This document shows positions 8,734 to 21,174 of a stretch of DNA of 64,000 bases, one piece after another. The DNA is from Omphiscola glabra (lineage: Eukaryota; Mollusca; Gastropoda; Lymnaeidae). The position numbers were made by a program, and so were the translations under genes. The number at the start of each line of letters is the position of its first letter. The stretch's first letter is position 1. The DNA is taken from the NCBI GenBank assembly GCA_964017045.1, contig OZ024794.1, forward strand, positions 53,598,608-53,662,607. The letters are read 5' to 3'. Below the pieces are notes generated by a model that saw only the letters and a list, made by a program, of their open reading frames with translations, was not told the DNA's origin and made no database searches.

Positions 8734-10859
8734 CACCTGATTTCTGGCGGACTTTCCAACATCGAATGGGTCCAGTCTCGTAGATCTTATCTATTCGAGT
8801 TACTCTTTCAAATAGCCTACACTCAGTCTACAGTTCAAACTTCATGCACCTTAATCCAGGTCTTTTTAACGAATCCAGGTCTTTTTAACTCTTTTGCAGC
8901 GCAGCACCCCTTCTCAAAACAATCCACCCCACAAACCTCCCATTTCCGGATAAAATGTAAATATGTGTTGTTGTATTTGCTTCAAAATTTTTGGGTCTTC
9001 CTGCTCCCTCTGGCCGTGCTTCCCACCACCCCACAGGTCGCCCCTGGTTAAGAACCCCTGCCTTAAGGTTGTCGCTAATTTCTCCATTTCACGGACAGTT
9101 TTCCCACCTCATATTCCCTAATGTGTTTTCCACAATCCCCTTAAACTTCGCCTCTCATCACATAGATATGTTCAACAATAACAACGGGGTGACGCTTTCT
9201 CCCATACCCCTAAGAGAAAGCAGTATAACAGTGACACGAAGTTTGCATTTTCAAGATGAACAATGTAGGCATGTGAAGAAAAAGATAGGCTTGGAAGAAA
9301 AGAAAAAGGAGTCCGAATGACTTGATCTTGGAAAAAGAGTTGTGGAAAAAAGAGAAAGATATTTGAGCCCAAATTATGTCAGATATGACTTAACCTGAAA
9401 AGGAAAACTAGGTCAAAGCTCATTAATTATTAGTTTAGCCAACAGCCAATTTTTGAACATTTTATGAATAGTGGTTTAAGCAAAACAAAAGTAATAAAAA
9501 AAAAGAAAAGCATGGCTTTGCTTATTTAGATTGCTTTGTCCCAGAACTGGTGCTCGGGGTCAAGTATGGCGGCCCCCAGACATGTCGCATACGAAATAAT
9601 GGCAGAACTGAGCAGAGCTGCTACTCTCTGAGATTACACTAGGATTTCAACTTGATATGTCTATTTGTAAGATATTACCTCTTTATATATCTCCGTATAT
9701 ATAAAATAAGTAAGAAGCAGCAGAAAGTCTTTATGTTTACTTTATTATACTGTAGATCCGTGAGATGGAAACATTTTCAGATTTCTCCATCCCTTTCCAT
9801 TGATGATGATTAGAAAATGGAATACCAACAATAATCTGTACAAAAAAAACATAATTATCATACATGCTATATTTGACAAATATTTAATGGTATCTGAAAG
9901 TGTTTGGAACGGGGTTCAAGATGCCATCACCACAGACTGTGGCGTACATGATGTGAAAACTTTACCATGTATTAATTTACGCAGTAGTGAGACAGAAGCA
10001 TTTATACCTTATATTTAATAAATATAGCTCTATTCAAAACCCCTCATGCCGCAGAAGTTTTCTTTGACGTTCCAGCTAACGCTGGTGTGGTAATGTTGAT
10101 GAAAGATAACGAGCAAGTGACGATCCCAGTTGGGGGTGGGTGTGGGAAGGGGTGGGTGAGAGGAGCTGACAGACTTAACGATGTTTCTTCTTTCCATTTC
10201 CATCGGCAAACACTTCTGACTAAAATGCCGTTTAATTTGATTTCTCTTTTGGGCCTCATTGTTAATTTGTTTAAACATTTTTTTTGTTTAATGTAGCCCA
10301 TGTACAAAGGTTTACTTATCTTAGGGCGATTTACAAGATGCGAATAATAAACACATTATGGAGAGGTTTTCTTCTTTAAAAGTTATTATCAGTTCTGTCA
10401 CGTCAAATATTGATATGTGTATAGTTTAAAAATATACGAATATATTTGACGAAAATATAGTAACATAAATGGTTACGTATAGAGGCTAACTGTGTTCATT
10501 AAAGTTATTGTTGAAAGCAAGGAGCGGTTTTGATTTATCTCTTTTGCGATGATGTGATCAAGGTTTGGGGGTGACCGGGGGGGGAGGTATTCATTGATAT
10601 ATGGGGAAAAAATAATAATATGAATCACCATCATAATAAACGTTAAAATATTCCACCAAATCGTCATACTTTAAATCCCATTCAGCTATCTTTACCAGTT
10701 ACTTTGTACTGACCTGTATATTTTAGTCACAGAATTTCAACCATGTCCAGGATTCAACATAGCCACAAACAATAAAATCTCCGTATCACTTACAAGCCAC
10801 GACTCATTTTGTCTAAAGGGAGATCGTCAAAAAAAAAAAGCTCTTCCGGTTAAAAAATT
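8734..10859. other. Non-coding DNA
   Basis: Nothing recognisable. Short open frames occur (for example 8991-9320, 9800-10018, 10030-10307) but they lack domains, and some are low-complexity translations. No splice-bounded conserved exon could be argued by eye. Confidence 0.4.
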
Positions 10860-11160
10860 TCCAAAGCAATACTGTCATCTGGAGCCCATGGTGACACTCG
10901 CCGAAAAAGTCCGATTGCCGCGTCTGTCGGTCTCTAATGGGAGTTAACGAAGCATTACTGAGCCGCCAAAACTTCCAGAGGGACCTCCGCTTCTGTTGTC
11001 CTATGTCAGGGAGAGGAAGCTCGAAGCACAGCGCGCAGTAGCTAACCGAGCGTTCGATTCCATGAGTGAGAGGAGATCGTTGCTCCGGCGAAACCTGCCG
11101 TTCGGTGTCGATTCCTCCGTAGCGTTGTTTCCTAAACCTAACCTGTTTGTTCACACGTCA
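10860..11160. other. CpG-rich segment, unassigned
   Basis: This segment is richer in G+C and clearly denser in CpG than its AT-rich surroundings. Examples are the stretches around CCGATTGCCGCGTCTGTCGG and CGGTGTCGATTCCTCCGTAG. Open frames run on both strands (10813-11154 minus, 10996-11196 plus), but neither protein is recognisable. It could be a promoter or first-exon region of an unseen gene, or the body of an old transposon. Confidence 0.35.
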
Positions 11161-11199
11161 CCTTTACCGATGGCTGAAACGTGCAACGAAATATGAGAT

Positions 11200-13370
11200 G
11201 ATTATCTTACTGTGTGTGTATCGTGGGGGTTTATGTTTACATCGGAACAGACCGAATTCGATTATCTTGAACATTATGGTGGAATCGACTATCGGGAGGT
11301 GGTTTCGGGGGTTGTTGTATTTGTTTTTATTGGTATCGCGAAATCGGTGAACGATGTCACAGAAATCATATGTCATGTTTTAGTCAGGCAATCACACCAC
11401 TTGTAAATTTCCTGATTTGAATGGGTTTTTGGGCAAGGGGGTGGGGGGAATATAGCTCACAGCTTGAGTCTGCCAGAGACAGCCGGCGGCTTCACGGCCA
11501 GTGAAATATTGCAGGTCAAGATAAGATGCAGACTTGATCGTTTATTAATGTCCGGTCTGTAAATCTGGCCGTCCACAATAATATATGTCCCCCCTAAAGT
11601 TAGGGTAAAGTTTTGATCCGTTATTTTCAAGTTGCTATGGATACGAGAGTCGAAGGGTGAGAATCATTCACAAAAACATTATAGAATTACTTTTAAAGTT
11701 TCAGTGATGTAAAACAAAAAATCAAATTAAGACTTCTATCCTTTTTTTATAAGAACTGATATTCATTAGGAGAGAAAATGCAATGATAAAATATTTTACC
11801 AAATTAAATTTTAGAGAATATGATGTTTTTTGTAAAAATGCAGAAATTAAATAATAATCTGATTTTTACTTGAAAACATAAAGAAAATTGGGACGTAAAA
11901 AACATAAATTATGCAATAAACGTATGAGACGATTGCTCCGGTTACTGTACACTCAGAAACTTTATTGGTAGTTGCAAGCACTTCTAAAACGATCACTTAT
12001 GCAGTCAGGTCTGTCTCATGAAGAAAAGTAAAAAATTCCGTTCTTTAAAATTTTAATTAAAGAATAAATAATGTTCAAAATGATAGATCAGAGGAATAAA
12101 GATGTTAGAACTCGGAATAAGGGGGACGCCAATCTGTTTATTTCTAGACATTTTTGAACGCAAATTTCAATTGAAAGTCGATAAAAAATTCTCCTAATAT
12201 AGACAGAGTTTTGACGTCAAGTGTTTCCTCAAGCCCAAATCGATCGCCTTACTCGACATTATTCCTTCATTGTAGGCCAACCTTGAAAATTAAACCGCCT
12301 TTTGGACATTTTCAACCTGTTAATGATCACCAAAACGATAAGCTGACCCCGTTTGTGACCTCTTCACGTTGTATTGTGTCCTAAAATAAAATTTGACTAG
12401 TTTCAATAAAACCCCTCCAATACGATAACCAGATTTTTCTGAGGGTAACCTGGAATTCAGGGGATGGGGAAGGGGGGCACCCAACCCCCCACCCCCAAGC
12501 CGAAATTGGTTAGTGAAAATTGACTAAGAAACGCGCTTTCTTGAAGAGCAAAGAACAAGTTCATTTTAATGAACAGTATATAGTTTACAGTACGTTATGG
12601 ACGTAGCGAAACCTTGCGGTGTGTTAATCGGGAATCGCAGGTGAAATATTTGTGAACAAATAAAGTAGAAAAGCTCTAAAAGTGTTTGGGGAGGAATTCG
12701 ATAAATACTTTCTGAGTCTGAGATTGAACATGTCCCCTTTTCAGTGTTCATGAAAGTAAAAATAGCTTGTGTGTGAGTAACTAACTACTAACAACTGGCA
12801 TGCTGTTAAAAATAAAAATAAATTTATACAACCAACGTATATCAGAAATATGAAGTATCAAGAAGTAAATTGTAGTTATTGATTTCATAATCATGATAAA
12901 ATAATATTTCTGAAATAAGTGGATAGTTCTCAGGACCTAACTTTTTTTAAAATAACATATCATAAAACTCGTCACTCGAATCCCTGAAATTGCATTTGAC
13001 AACCGGCTTATGCTTCAATGTTTCTACTTTCAGTTGGGACTTATCTGGTGTCCACATATTGTTTTCATCAGAGGAAAAACTCCTACAGGGGAATACTTTC
13101 CCCTGTCTAGGGAGCAGTACGCAGTTCCTTGGAAAACGCCACAGGCCTGGAGATTTTCTGACCTTTCGGTGACGTAAGGATGGGGATTCGATAATAGGGA
13201 CTGTCCCGGGTAAATCGGAACGTCTGGTCAACGTAAACGACCCCCGCCCCGCCTATTTTTCAACATATTAGCCAACAATTAGAAGTAATGGAAAACGATC
13301 CAGTTAGTGGAAGCTCCTATCTATAGGTGTGGTCATTGCTTGACGGTGTGATGGGGTAATGGTTGTTAAG
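11200..13370. other. AT-rich non-coding DNA
   Basis: No gene or clear repeat family is seen. G-runs occur near 11440 and 12465. Confidence 0.4.
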
Positions 13371-13600
13371 CGAAGAATCCCATCTCACGGACCAACAGGG
13401 CAGTGGTACATGGATGGAAAACTCCCACACCACAGACCAATGATATGTGAAGGAAAAAGCCCTGCCCACGAACCAAGAAGGCAATGGTATATATAGGAAA
13501 AAGCCCTGCCCACGAACCAAGAAGGCAATGGTATATGGATGAAAAAAGCCCATCTCACGGACCAAGAGAGAGCAGTGGTTTATGGATGTAAGAGGCCCAC
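13371..13600. repeat. Minisatellite, about 50-55-bp unit
   Basis: Five diverged units share CACGGACCAA or CACGAACCAAGAAGG, then GCAATGGTATATGGAT, then AAAAAGCCC. The minus-strand open frame across it only reflects the repeat. Confidence 0.85.
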
Positions 13601-15079
13601 CACATCAGGGCCGGCCCTATATCCCAAGGACTAAGAGAAGAATGCGACTTTTGGATTGTTGATTGATCCGACTCATTATTTTATACGGTCCTTGTTGACG
13701 GTTGCATATTACCTTATAACAGTCATTAGGGTCTGTATGAATTTATGTCTACGATACGCGTGGCTCTTCAAAGTTTTCGTCTTGTTCATAAACTTAAGGA
13801 TTATAAGGTTTCCTATAGAGTAGTCCTGATATCCGGAAACGACCGAATTTAATATGTTATGTGACTAACTCCACAAAAACACGCTATAGACAGTGGAATA
13901 AAAAAAAAATATAAAGTTAAAAAATGTGAAAGAAAATGGGATAAGTTTAAAAAAAAAATTAAAACGCTATAGATAGTGTGGTGACTTTTACAAAAAACTA
14001 ATAAGCGCGATTGACACTGAGATAACTTTAGAAACACTAAGAATGGGTTTGTTGTCAAACAATGATTGGGCACGAGAAGCCTCCATACGTGTGTATCAAT
14101 CTCAAAAGCCATTAGCGTATCAAATGAGCAAAGTTTCTGTGTTATGTAATAAAATGTTTCGAGTTGGTTCATTTGGATCAAGTATCTCTGCCAAAAAATG
14201 TGATTGTTGTTATAGGATTGTTTGTTAAATCCCGTTTTCTGAGAGCAAACAAAACACAAAAGTAACAACTATAGAGCAACTAGACCTACGCGTAGTTCAT
14301 GACGGTGACGTCTTAAGAAAGAATTCCGACGTCAAATAAATTCGGGTAAAGACTACGGCTATAAAAATCGGTATTAGTTTGTCTATTTTAATAACGTATT
14401 TCAGAATGAGACATACAATCTGTAATTATCTCATGTAACAGGTCTAAAATAAACATAATAATTTCATTTTCGGACAATGTATTGTTTTTGGTAATTAAGA
14501 TGTACAGGAAGTAAATTGGATAATTAGGTTCATGTGATAATACATGTCATGCGCAGGAGTACAGGAGATATATAGTAATGGATGTATGGATGTTCGGATA
14601 TTTTTGCTATAATTCAATCTTTAGATATAATGTGCAATTGTGTGATATATATTTCAAGAGTGAGGGAATATGGCAATATGCATTATCTTACTCCAATTAT
14701 AGTAGACTTCATTATGATTGTGAATTGTGTAAAGATAGATGAATAAATTATAGTGGTGATCAAATCAAGACGTGCTATTTTGAGTTTGTGAAGATCATGT
14801 CATGTATGTGCCGTAGTGAATAATTAAATAAGAAGAATACAACTAAACATATCCAAGTTGAATGTAGCATCTGCATCTAGAATACTGATGCAGTTACATC
14901 TCACATACTTGATGAATAGTTTTATGTGCGCCCCCCGGAGCAGATGATGTTTCGATATCTAAAACAAAGACGCAACATTTTTTATTTTATTTTCAATTAT
15001 GCAACTTTTAAGCGTTTTTTAAGAAATAATTACGATGACAACAAGCAACTTTGCTCCGATTATAAAACTGTGAACCCAC
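13601..15079. other. AT-rich non-coding DNA
   Basis: Nothing recognised except CAGGGCCGGCCCTA at about 13605-13618, which resembles one terminus of some hAT MITEs. No partner end was found. Confidence 0.4.
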
Positions 15080-15260
15080 TTGTGATCTTCATCATGTGAT
15101 CTTCATATTGTGATCTTCATATTGTGATTTTGATATTGTGATCTTGATATTGTGATCTTGATATTGTGATCTTGATATTGTGATCTTGATATTGTGATCC
15201 TCATATTATGATTTTCAAATTGTGATCTTCATATTGTGATCTTCATATTGTGATCTTCAT
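15080..15260. repeat. 14-bp minisatellite
   Basis: About 12 units of ATTGTGATCTTCAT, with a central block of the variant ATTGTGATCTTGAT. The variants are clustered rather than mixed, suggesting block amplification. Confidence 0.92.
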
Positions 15261-15639
15261 GACCTACAGAGTGGTCCGTAAACGGAATATGCTGCATTTC
15301 ACTGCGGTAAAAATAAGTCGCCATGGCTTAAAAGTCACAAAATATTACCACTGAAGTTCCACTCATGTTAAGATGTCGTCGTCCCCCGCTGTCCCCCCAA
15401 AAAATTATTAAAAAATCTGTTCAGCAGAAGCGGGTTGAAAATTTGATAGAAAATTAAATCAAGACAAACCAAGAAGCATGCAGACTGGATTTTTACTTCC
15501 GTGTAAAACAACATAATTGAATAGTTAAAACCTACAGTTGTTGGGCAATATATTTCATTGGTGATTGTTTGGAGTTTATAAAATTGTAAAATAAACATAT
15601 ATTTAAATACCAGAAATTATCATTTCTCTTCATGTTTGT

Positions 15640-15775
15640 AAACCGTACTTTCGCGCTCATAAGAATTGAATTTGAAGATTTGTGTAAAAAATAGTTTACA
15701 TAAGACGCGCCCGTATTTAAGACACGGGTTTTGAAGATTTGTGTAAACCAAATTTACATAAGACGCACGCGTCCT
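15640..15775 (+). mobile_element. Partial MITE related to the element at 16526-16765
   Basis: It starts with CCGTACTTTCGCGCTCATAA, matching the left end of the 16.5-kb element. It continues with two copies of GAAGATTTGTGTAAA and ACATAAGACGC, which also occur inside that element. No matching right end is found, so it is a left-end fragment in the same orientation. Confidence 0.6.
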
Positions 15776-15957
15776 AGCCCCCCTCCCGCACTGAGCAATT
15801 TATAACCAGTGGTTTCCTTTTCTTTATCAAAAATGAAAATTTGTCCAATGTTTCATCACCCGTCGAATGTAAACAAGGCTTCATTACCATTTTTAAGTTT
15901 AGATCAAAGAATTGTCTGGGGCAGGACCGCAAGGGTTATTGTTTATTATTATCTGCC

Positions 15958-16174
15958 GCTGGGCCAAAAGCGGATGGGTTGAGTACCTGGCGGGCCAATA
16001 GCGGATGGGTTGAGTACCTGGTATCTAGATGCTAGCGGGCCAATAGCGGATGGGTTGAGTACCCTGCGAGCCAATAGCGGATGGGTTGAGTACCTGGCGG
16101 GCCAATAGCGGATGGGTTGAGTACCTGGCGAGCCAATAGCGGATGGGTTGAGTATCTGGTATCTAGATGCTAGA
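15958..16174. repeat. 31-bp GC-rich minisatellite with a spacer variant
   Basis: Seven units of a 31-bp monomer whose core is CCAATAGCGGATGGGTTGAG. A 14-base insert GTATCTAGATGCTA follows the second and the last unit, so the array is composite. The minus-strand 131-codon frame over it is a repeat by-product. Confidence 0.9.
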
Positions 16175-16310
16175 AACAATAAACACCAAACACTATTTAA
16201 ACATACTATAGTTTTAAATTTAAAACATTTACTCCGACTTGACTTAGATCTGAAATAATTACGGTATACAAAACATTGAAACGAAAGGATTATAAATTCG
16301 AAATGACCTG

Positions 16311-16425
16311 CATTGGATTGGTACATGTGGTAAGTACTGAACACTTACCATTGGATTAGTAAATGTGGTAAGTATTGAACACTTACCATTGGATTGGTAC
16401 ACGTGGTAAGTACTGAACACTTACC
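16311..16425. repeat. 38-bp tandem triplication
   Basis: Three near-identical 38-bp units begin CATTGGATTGGTACATGTGG and end TAAGTACTGAACACTTAC. Confidence 0.9.
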
Positions 16426-16525
16426 CAATTGTTTTTACAAGGAATGTAAATCGGGAAATTCGAATATAGACTGCAATAACCGTCCTTCAATATCAGACAC
16501 TGTACCGTTCGTTCGTGTCGAAAAA

Positions 16526-16765
16526 TACTTGCCGTATTTTCGCGCATATAAGACACACCTCATTATAAGGCACACCTCATTATAAGACACACCTCATTAT
16601 AAGACACACCTCATTATAAGACACACCTCATTATAAGACGCCCATATATAAGACGCAGATTTTGTCGATTTGTTTAAATATATTTTACATAAGACGCACC
16701 CATATATAAAACGCACCCAGGGTGAGGGGTACGTAAAACTTTGTATGAGACGCGAAAATACAGAT
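16526..16765. mobile_element. MITE with CGTATTTTCGCG termini
   Basis: The left end has TTGCCGTATTTTCGCGC. The right end has GACGCGAAAATACAGATA, whose reverse complement is TATCTGTATTTTCGCGTC, so the ends form an imperfect inverted repeat. A TA dinucleotide lies at both outer edges, compatible with a TA duplication of Tc1/mariner- or pogo-like elements. There is no coding capacity. The interior repeats ATAAGACGCACC motifs. The superfamily assignment is inferred. Confidence 0.6.
16549..16640. repeat. 17-bp tandem array inside the MITE
   Basis: Five units of ACACACCTCATTATAAG or a close variant lie just inside the left inverted repeat of the MITE. The unit resembles the terminus-proximal ATAAGACGCACC motif and probably arose from it. 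Confidence 0.85.
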
Positions 16766-17062
16766 ACATGCACTTTAAAGTGATTCCTAGAATTGATCAG
16801 CTCACTGTAATATTATAAGAAGCAGATTTGGTGCAAGGCTTAAGTGTTATACAAGGTAGAGAGATAATGTTTCTGTGTCTTGACGTATTTTCATTTGTCC
16901 TGTCTACTAAGGAAGGCTCTTAGCCGACACGTTCTCACCTCACTGTCCTGCCTTTCGATTCAAGTTTCCACATACCCTGTTCTACCATTCAAGTCACACA
17001 GCTTGAAAGCAGTTATTATTATCCTTTACATACAAATAACCACATTTTGGATTTATTTAAAT

Positions 17063-17248
17063 CAGGCCTGCACAACTCAAAATGTAAGGCGGCCGTAATA
17101 CTTTATGAAAAACGTGCGGGCCGAAGAGGGGGGGGGGAAGCTATTTTAAGATAATAATAATAAAAATAATATTTCGTTACTTCACGAACCGCAATGTGGG
17201 TGCTGGCGGGCCGCATTTTGCCCACGGGCCATATGTTGTGCAGGCCTG
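17063..17248. mobile_element. hAT-type MITE, family 2
   Basis: This 186-bp element begins CAGGCCTGCACAAC and ends GTTGTGCAGGCCTG, a perfect 14-bp inverted repeat. It is flanked by an exact 8-bp duplication ATTTAAAT (17055-17062 and 17249-17256). Subterminal GGCGGCCG and GCGGGCCGC blocks and a G-run are inside. It is a non-autonomous hAT element without a coding region. Confidence 0.94.
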
Positions 17249-17602
17249 ATTTAAATGAATTAGAATGATATAATCCTTTCATAGCGCGCTAGAAAAATAG
17301 CGCCCCTCCCTAAAAAAAATTGCAGAAGTCCCAGTCTGAGTAATATGTCAAGAATCGAAGACGTAACCAAATCTTTACTCACCCCCGCTTCTCATGCGAT
17401 ACGTTATATGTGTCCAGACAGACAGAGTGTTATTTGGTTACCATGTTGTTCCACGTACTCATTTCAATGGCTGGCTATACATTTCAACTAAAATTACTCA
17501 ACTAACCCTTTTGTAAAATAAATATAAACATATGAATACTCTATTAATTGGATTCCTTAAATCCTTTATATTAACTTCACTTTTGATCGGATGTTTCTGG
17601 CA

Positions 17603-18020
17603 AAATCTTCAGGCGGCTAATTGACCCCCTTCCCGTCATCTTATCGAGCTGAAAATTGGAACATAGACTCGTTGAAGGTGACAACACATTCTGTACATTC
17701 TCAGCCCCACCTCCAATCAGATTTTCTTTTTTTTTTTTTTCAAGATGAGAGGAATGTTAATGATTTGTTCAATGGGTGCGTGTTTTGGTCTGGAGATTAA
17801 CTGTGCAGCTTTGTAGTTGTGACGTATCTGGGTAGGCAGTTAAAATGAAATGTCTTTTTGAAGGGGAAAATGAAGGAAATATGAAACGCGTTTTGGCCAG
17901 AAGTCTACCAATTTACAGGATCGCTTCTTAATAAATGAAAAACCTCATACAATAACAAAAATGCATGTGAAAGATTTGTACGAACAAACTTTGTTTTTAG
18001 GTGTTGTTTAATTTTTTATA
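17603..18020 (+). repeat. Unclassified dispersed repeat, copy A
   Basis: It shares a left block (GGCTAATT...CTTCCCGT...TATCGAGCT...TTGG.ACATA...CTCGTTG...ACAACACATTCTGT...CAGCCCCA) with copies at 21175 and 37070. It shares a right block (AAAATGCAT.TGAA.GATTT...AACTTTGTTTTTA.G.GTTGTTT) with copies at 21490, 38555 and 62110. No terminal repeats or coding motif are visible. Confidence 0.65.
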
Positions 18021-19084
18021 TTTAAGAAAAGACTTAATATTTAATTTAGTTTATTCAAGACAAATAACTTTCTTGTATGAATGATTTAAATAAGGTTGGC
18101 ACTGACACGACTTATTTACCATCAATAAAAGTGAAGTTATCTTTATTTATTGACACTTTAAACGGATGAAAAGACATTTCTTTAAAGCTTTTCGATTCGA
18201 AAATTTAGAGCAGCAATTTTCACTATCTTTTTTTTTTAAAACAGTTTTTATTGATGTCTGTGTTTGGTTTTCTTTAATTTTGTCATTGTAAATTTTTATT
18301 TAAACAAAATATTCTTAGAAAACGTCACGTCTTGTGAGAGAAATTTGAGATGTGTCCAAGAAGGAACAATTTGCAATCTTAATTTGTCTTTCCCTATATT
18401 TATTCTTTTTTTTTTTTGGTTTGTTTTTTTCTTTTTTTCTAAATCTAACGGGCGGAAATGTTCCTCTAAGTTTACATTCTATCGTGAACTGAAAGAGCAC
18501 GAGACGAGAGCGGCACTTCTCATTTCAAACAAACGTTAAAAAAACTGCGGAAATTGAGAAAGCTGTGCGTGCTGGACGGGAAAGCATTGAGCCTCAAACA
18601 AGATATAAACTTGTATAAAATTAAAACTAATGTTGTTTGTTTTTTTTCTTTTGTTTTTTTTTTTGTTGTTTTTTTTTTTTACTTCAAATTTGCGAGATGT
18701 TTGAGCAGATGAGTTTGCGCTCTAAAGACGAATTGTCGTCTGTGTTTGCCTTCCTACATCCTTGTTCAGATATGGTTTACTTAACTTAAAAGACACGGCA
18801 GCTTCCAAGCTAGATAGACACAGGAAGTGGCTTAGCCCAAGCTGCAAAGCTGGAGATATTTTTTTTTTACACACGGCCCAGGCGTTGAATGTTTAGATAT
18901 ATGTATACTAACTAATAGAAGGCGCGTATATTGTTGTTAACAAACATCTATGGACAGATATATTTCTTGATTAAAAAATCAACAAATATCGAGATTTAAC
19001 GGAGATTGGCTATTATTCATAAACCCTATGAAGTATCTTAGTTAAACAACAATTGGCTTGTATATATATACGTGTAAATATATA

Positions 19085-19132
<48 letters not shown>

Positions 19133-19228
19133 ACTCACAAAGTTTAAATCTTTAAATGATTTTTTAAAAGCAATTGCTCATTCACGACCATTTCTAGAAT
19201 TCTTTTTTCAATTCTTTATTTTTTTCTT
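18021..19228. other. Low-complexity AT-rich DNA
   Basis: Contains T-rich tracts (about 18407-18440 and 18636-18680) and a (GA)n microsatellite at about 19087-19130. The short open frames are low-complexity. No gene is seen. Confidence 0.6.
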
Positions 19229-20264
19229 GGATTTCAAGAAGGCATTCGAAAGGGTTTGGCATGCTTTTTTATGGGCCACCATGAGGCACTGCAACATCGA
19301 CACAAATCTAACCAGTATGATATGCAGCCTCTTTGCATCGGATCATGGTTCAAGATCACGTTTGGATTACGACAAGCCTGCTGGCTGTTCAACATCTTCT
19401 TAGAGAGAATTATGTCTGGAAACGCATGTAGGGACAGTTAGCATTGGTGGCAGAACAATCACCAACCTACGCTTTGCGGATGACATAGATGGACTGGCTA
19501 TAAGCGAAGAAGAGCCATCCAACCTAGTCAAGCGTCTCGAAAAGATTTTATCGTCCTTTAGCATGCAAATCAGTGCAGAAAAGACAAAAATAATGACGAA
19601 TAGCACCACTGCCATCGCCACTGAAATTAAGGTCAGGGAGGAAAGATTGGAGACAGTTGGCAGCTTCAAGTACCTAGGAGCAATAGTCTCGGAAGAAGGC
19701 TCCACGCACGAATTGATGGCCAGGATTGCGCAGACCACAACAGCACTAAAGAGGCTCAAAAAATATGGAACGACACAAATATAGCCCCCAGCACCAAAAT
19801 CAGGCTGATGCGCTCATTAGTCCTCTCCATTTTCTTATATGCCTGTGAGTCCTGGACATTAACAGCAGAACTTGAAAGGAAAATAAAGGCGATGGAGATG
19901 AGATGTTTCAGAGGCATTCTTGGCATCTGCTAAAGAGACCATATCACCAATGAACAAGCGAAAGAAAGGATTCGTCAAGCAATGGGGCAGTACGATGACC
20001 TCCTAGTGTCTGTAAAAAAGCGCAAACTTGAGTGATATGGCCACGTGACCAGAAAACAAGGGCTCGCCAAAGAAATCATGCAGGGCACAACGAGATGAGG
20101 AAGAAGAAGAGGAATACAGAGAAAAAGATGGGAAGATATCATCAAAGAGTGGACGAGATTAAAACTAGGCGATGCTATGCGTAGTGCAGAAGACTGAGAG
20201 GAATAGAGAAGGATAGTTTTCATTTTATCTGTAGGGACATGATGATGATGGTGATGATGAATGA
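19229..20264 (+). pseudogene. Decayed RTE-like reverse transcriptase fragment with (GAT)n tail
   Basis: Translation across several frames recovers the middle and end of a non-LTR reverse transcriptase. FLDFKKAFERVWHA, the region of the first catalytic aspartate, is at about 19228-19270. A GLRQACW...FNIFLERIMS segment follows in another frame, with the expected LLSP stretch deleted. LRFADDIDGLA is the catalytic box (about 19470-19500). AEKTKIM, then VGSFKYLGAIVSEEG, and a C-terminal block (MRCFRGILGI, VKKRKLE.YGHVTRKQGLAK, RRRGIQRKRWED) close it. Stops and frameshifts interrupt the reading. A GATGATGATGGTGATGATGA tail ends it at about 20240-20262. Endonuclease and 5' half are absent. It belongs to a different subfamily from the element at 2.9-6.0 kb. 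Confidence 0.87.
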
Positions 20265-21174
20265 AATTCGCCATTTCGTACACCGCAGTTACATTCTTTT
20301 GCGTCTCAGGAAAACGTGCAGTTTATTGCTTGCTATTGTTTATCATTGACGTATGTCACCTTAGAACACGGGCATAAAAGACGATAAAAAAAAACAGGCT
20401 AAAAACATAAACTACGCCGCTAGGCGTTTTTTAAAACGATTTTTCTTTTCGGTAAAACCCGATGAAGATAGATGCATCTGTTTCCTTACATTTAGGGATA
20501 CGCACTATTTGCTTGAACTGGATACTTTATAACGCAATTTGCCATCTTATTTCTTAAAGTTTCAAGAGTACATTTAAATGCGGGCCTACAAGAAGAGTGC
20601 TCTTCTTTTTCCTACTTTTTAAAAAAAAATTTCCATTGAGTTATTATTACATGCAGCTGGATATCACATTAATAGACAAGAATTTAGGGACATAAGTTTA
20701 TGGCTCTGATCTATGTGCAGATCTGATTAACACGAATATGGGATCAATTTTTTAAAATTCTAAACTACACCGTAACGGCTTCATTTCTTCGATTTTCAAA
20801 CAGTTCATTTTAACAAAGTATTTTACTAGTCTAGCTGCATGCTAACCAAGACAACGTGCTAGAACCAGTGGAGTAGGCACAAAGGCATAGGTCCCATTTT
20901 AACGGTCCGTGTCACTTGCAGAAGGGGCCATACAGAGATTATAAGGAGATGGTGTCCCAGTAAAACATAAAAACCAAGCTCTTTCATGTTGTAATAATTA
21001 TCCACAGAGGAGAGCTGCTTGTTCGTGGCCCAGTAATACAACCACTTCTCTCGTCCAGGGGCGCTTTTCCTTTAAGCTGTTAGTAGCCATCAATAGAGGC
21101 CATGTAAATCGTGCCCAAAATGTTTTCATTTTTAAATCCTATATTATAAATTTGCTTTTGTGTGTTTAGCGCTA
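20265..21174. other. AT-rich non-coding DNA
   Basis: No gene or repeat is recognised. Confidence 0.4.

Noticed and set aside
11050..11075. Possible tRNA B-box (GCGTTCGATTCC)
   Set aside because: No A-box or cloverleaf could be built around it.
13605..13618. CAGGGCCGGCCCTA as a hAT terminus
   Set aside because: No matching opposite end or 8-bp duplication was found nearby.
20860..20890. CAGTGGAGTAGGCA as a DNA-transposon end
   Set aside because: No second terminus or duplication was visible.
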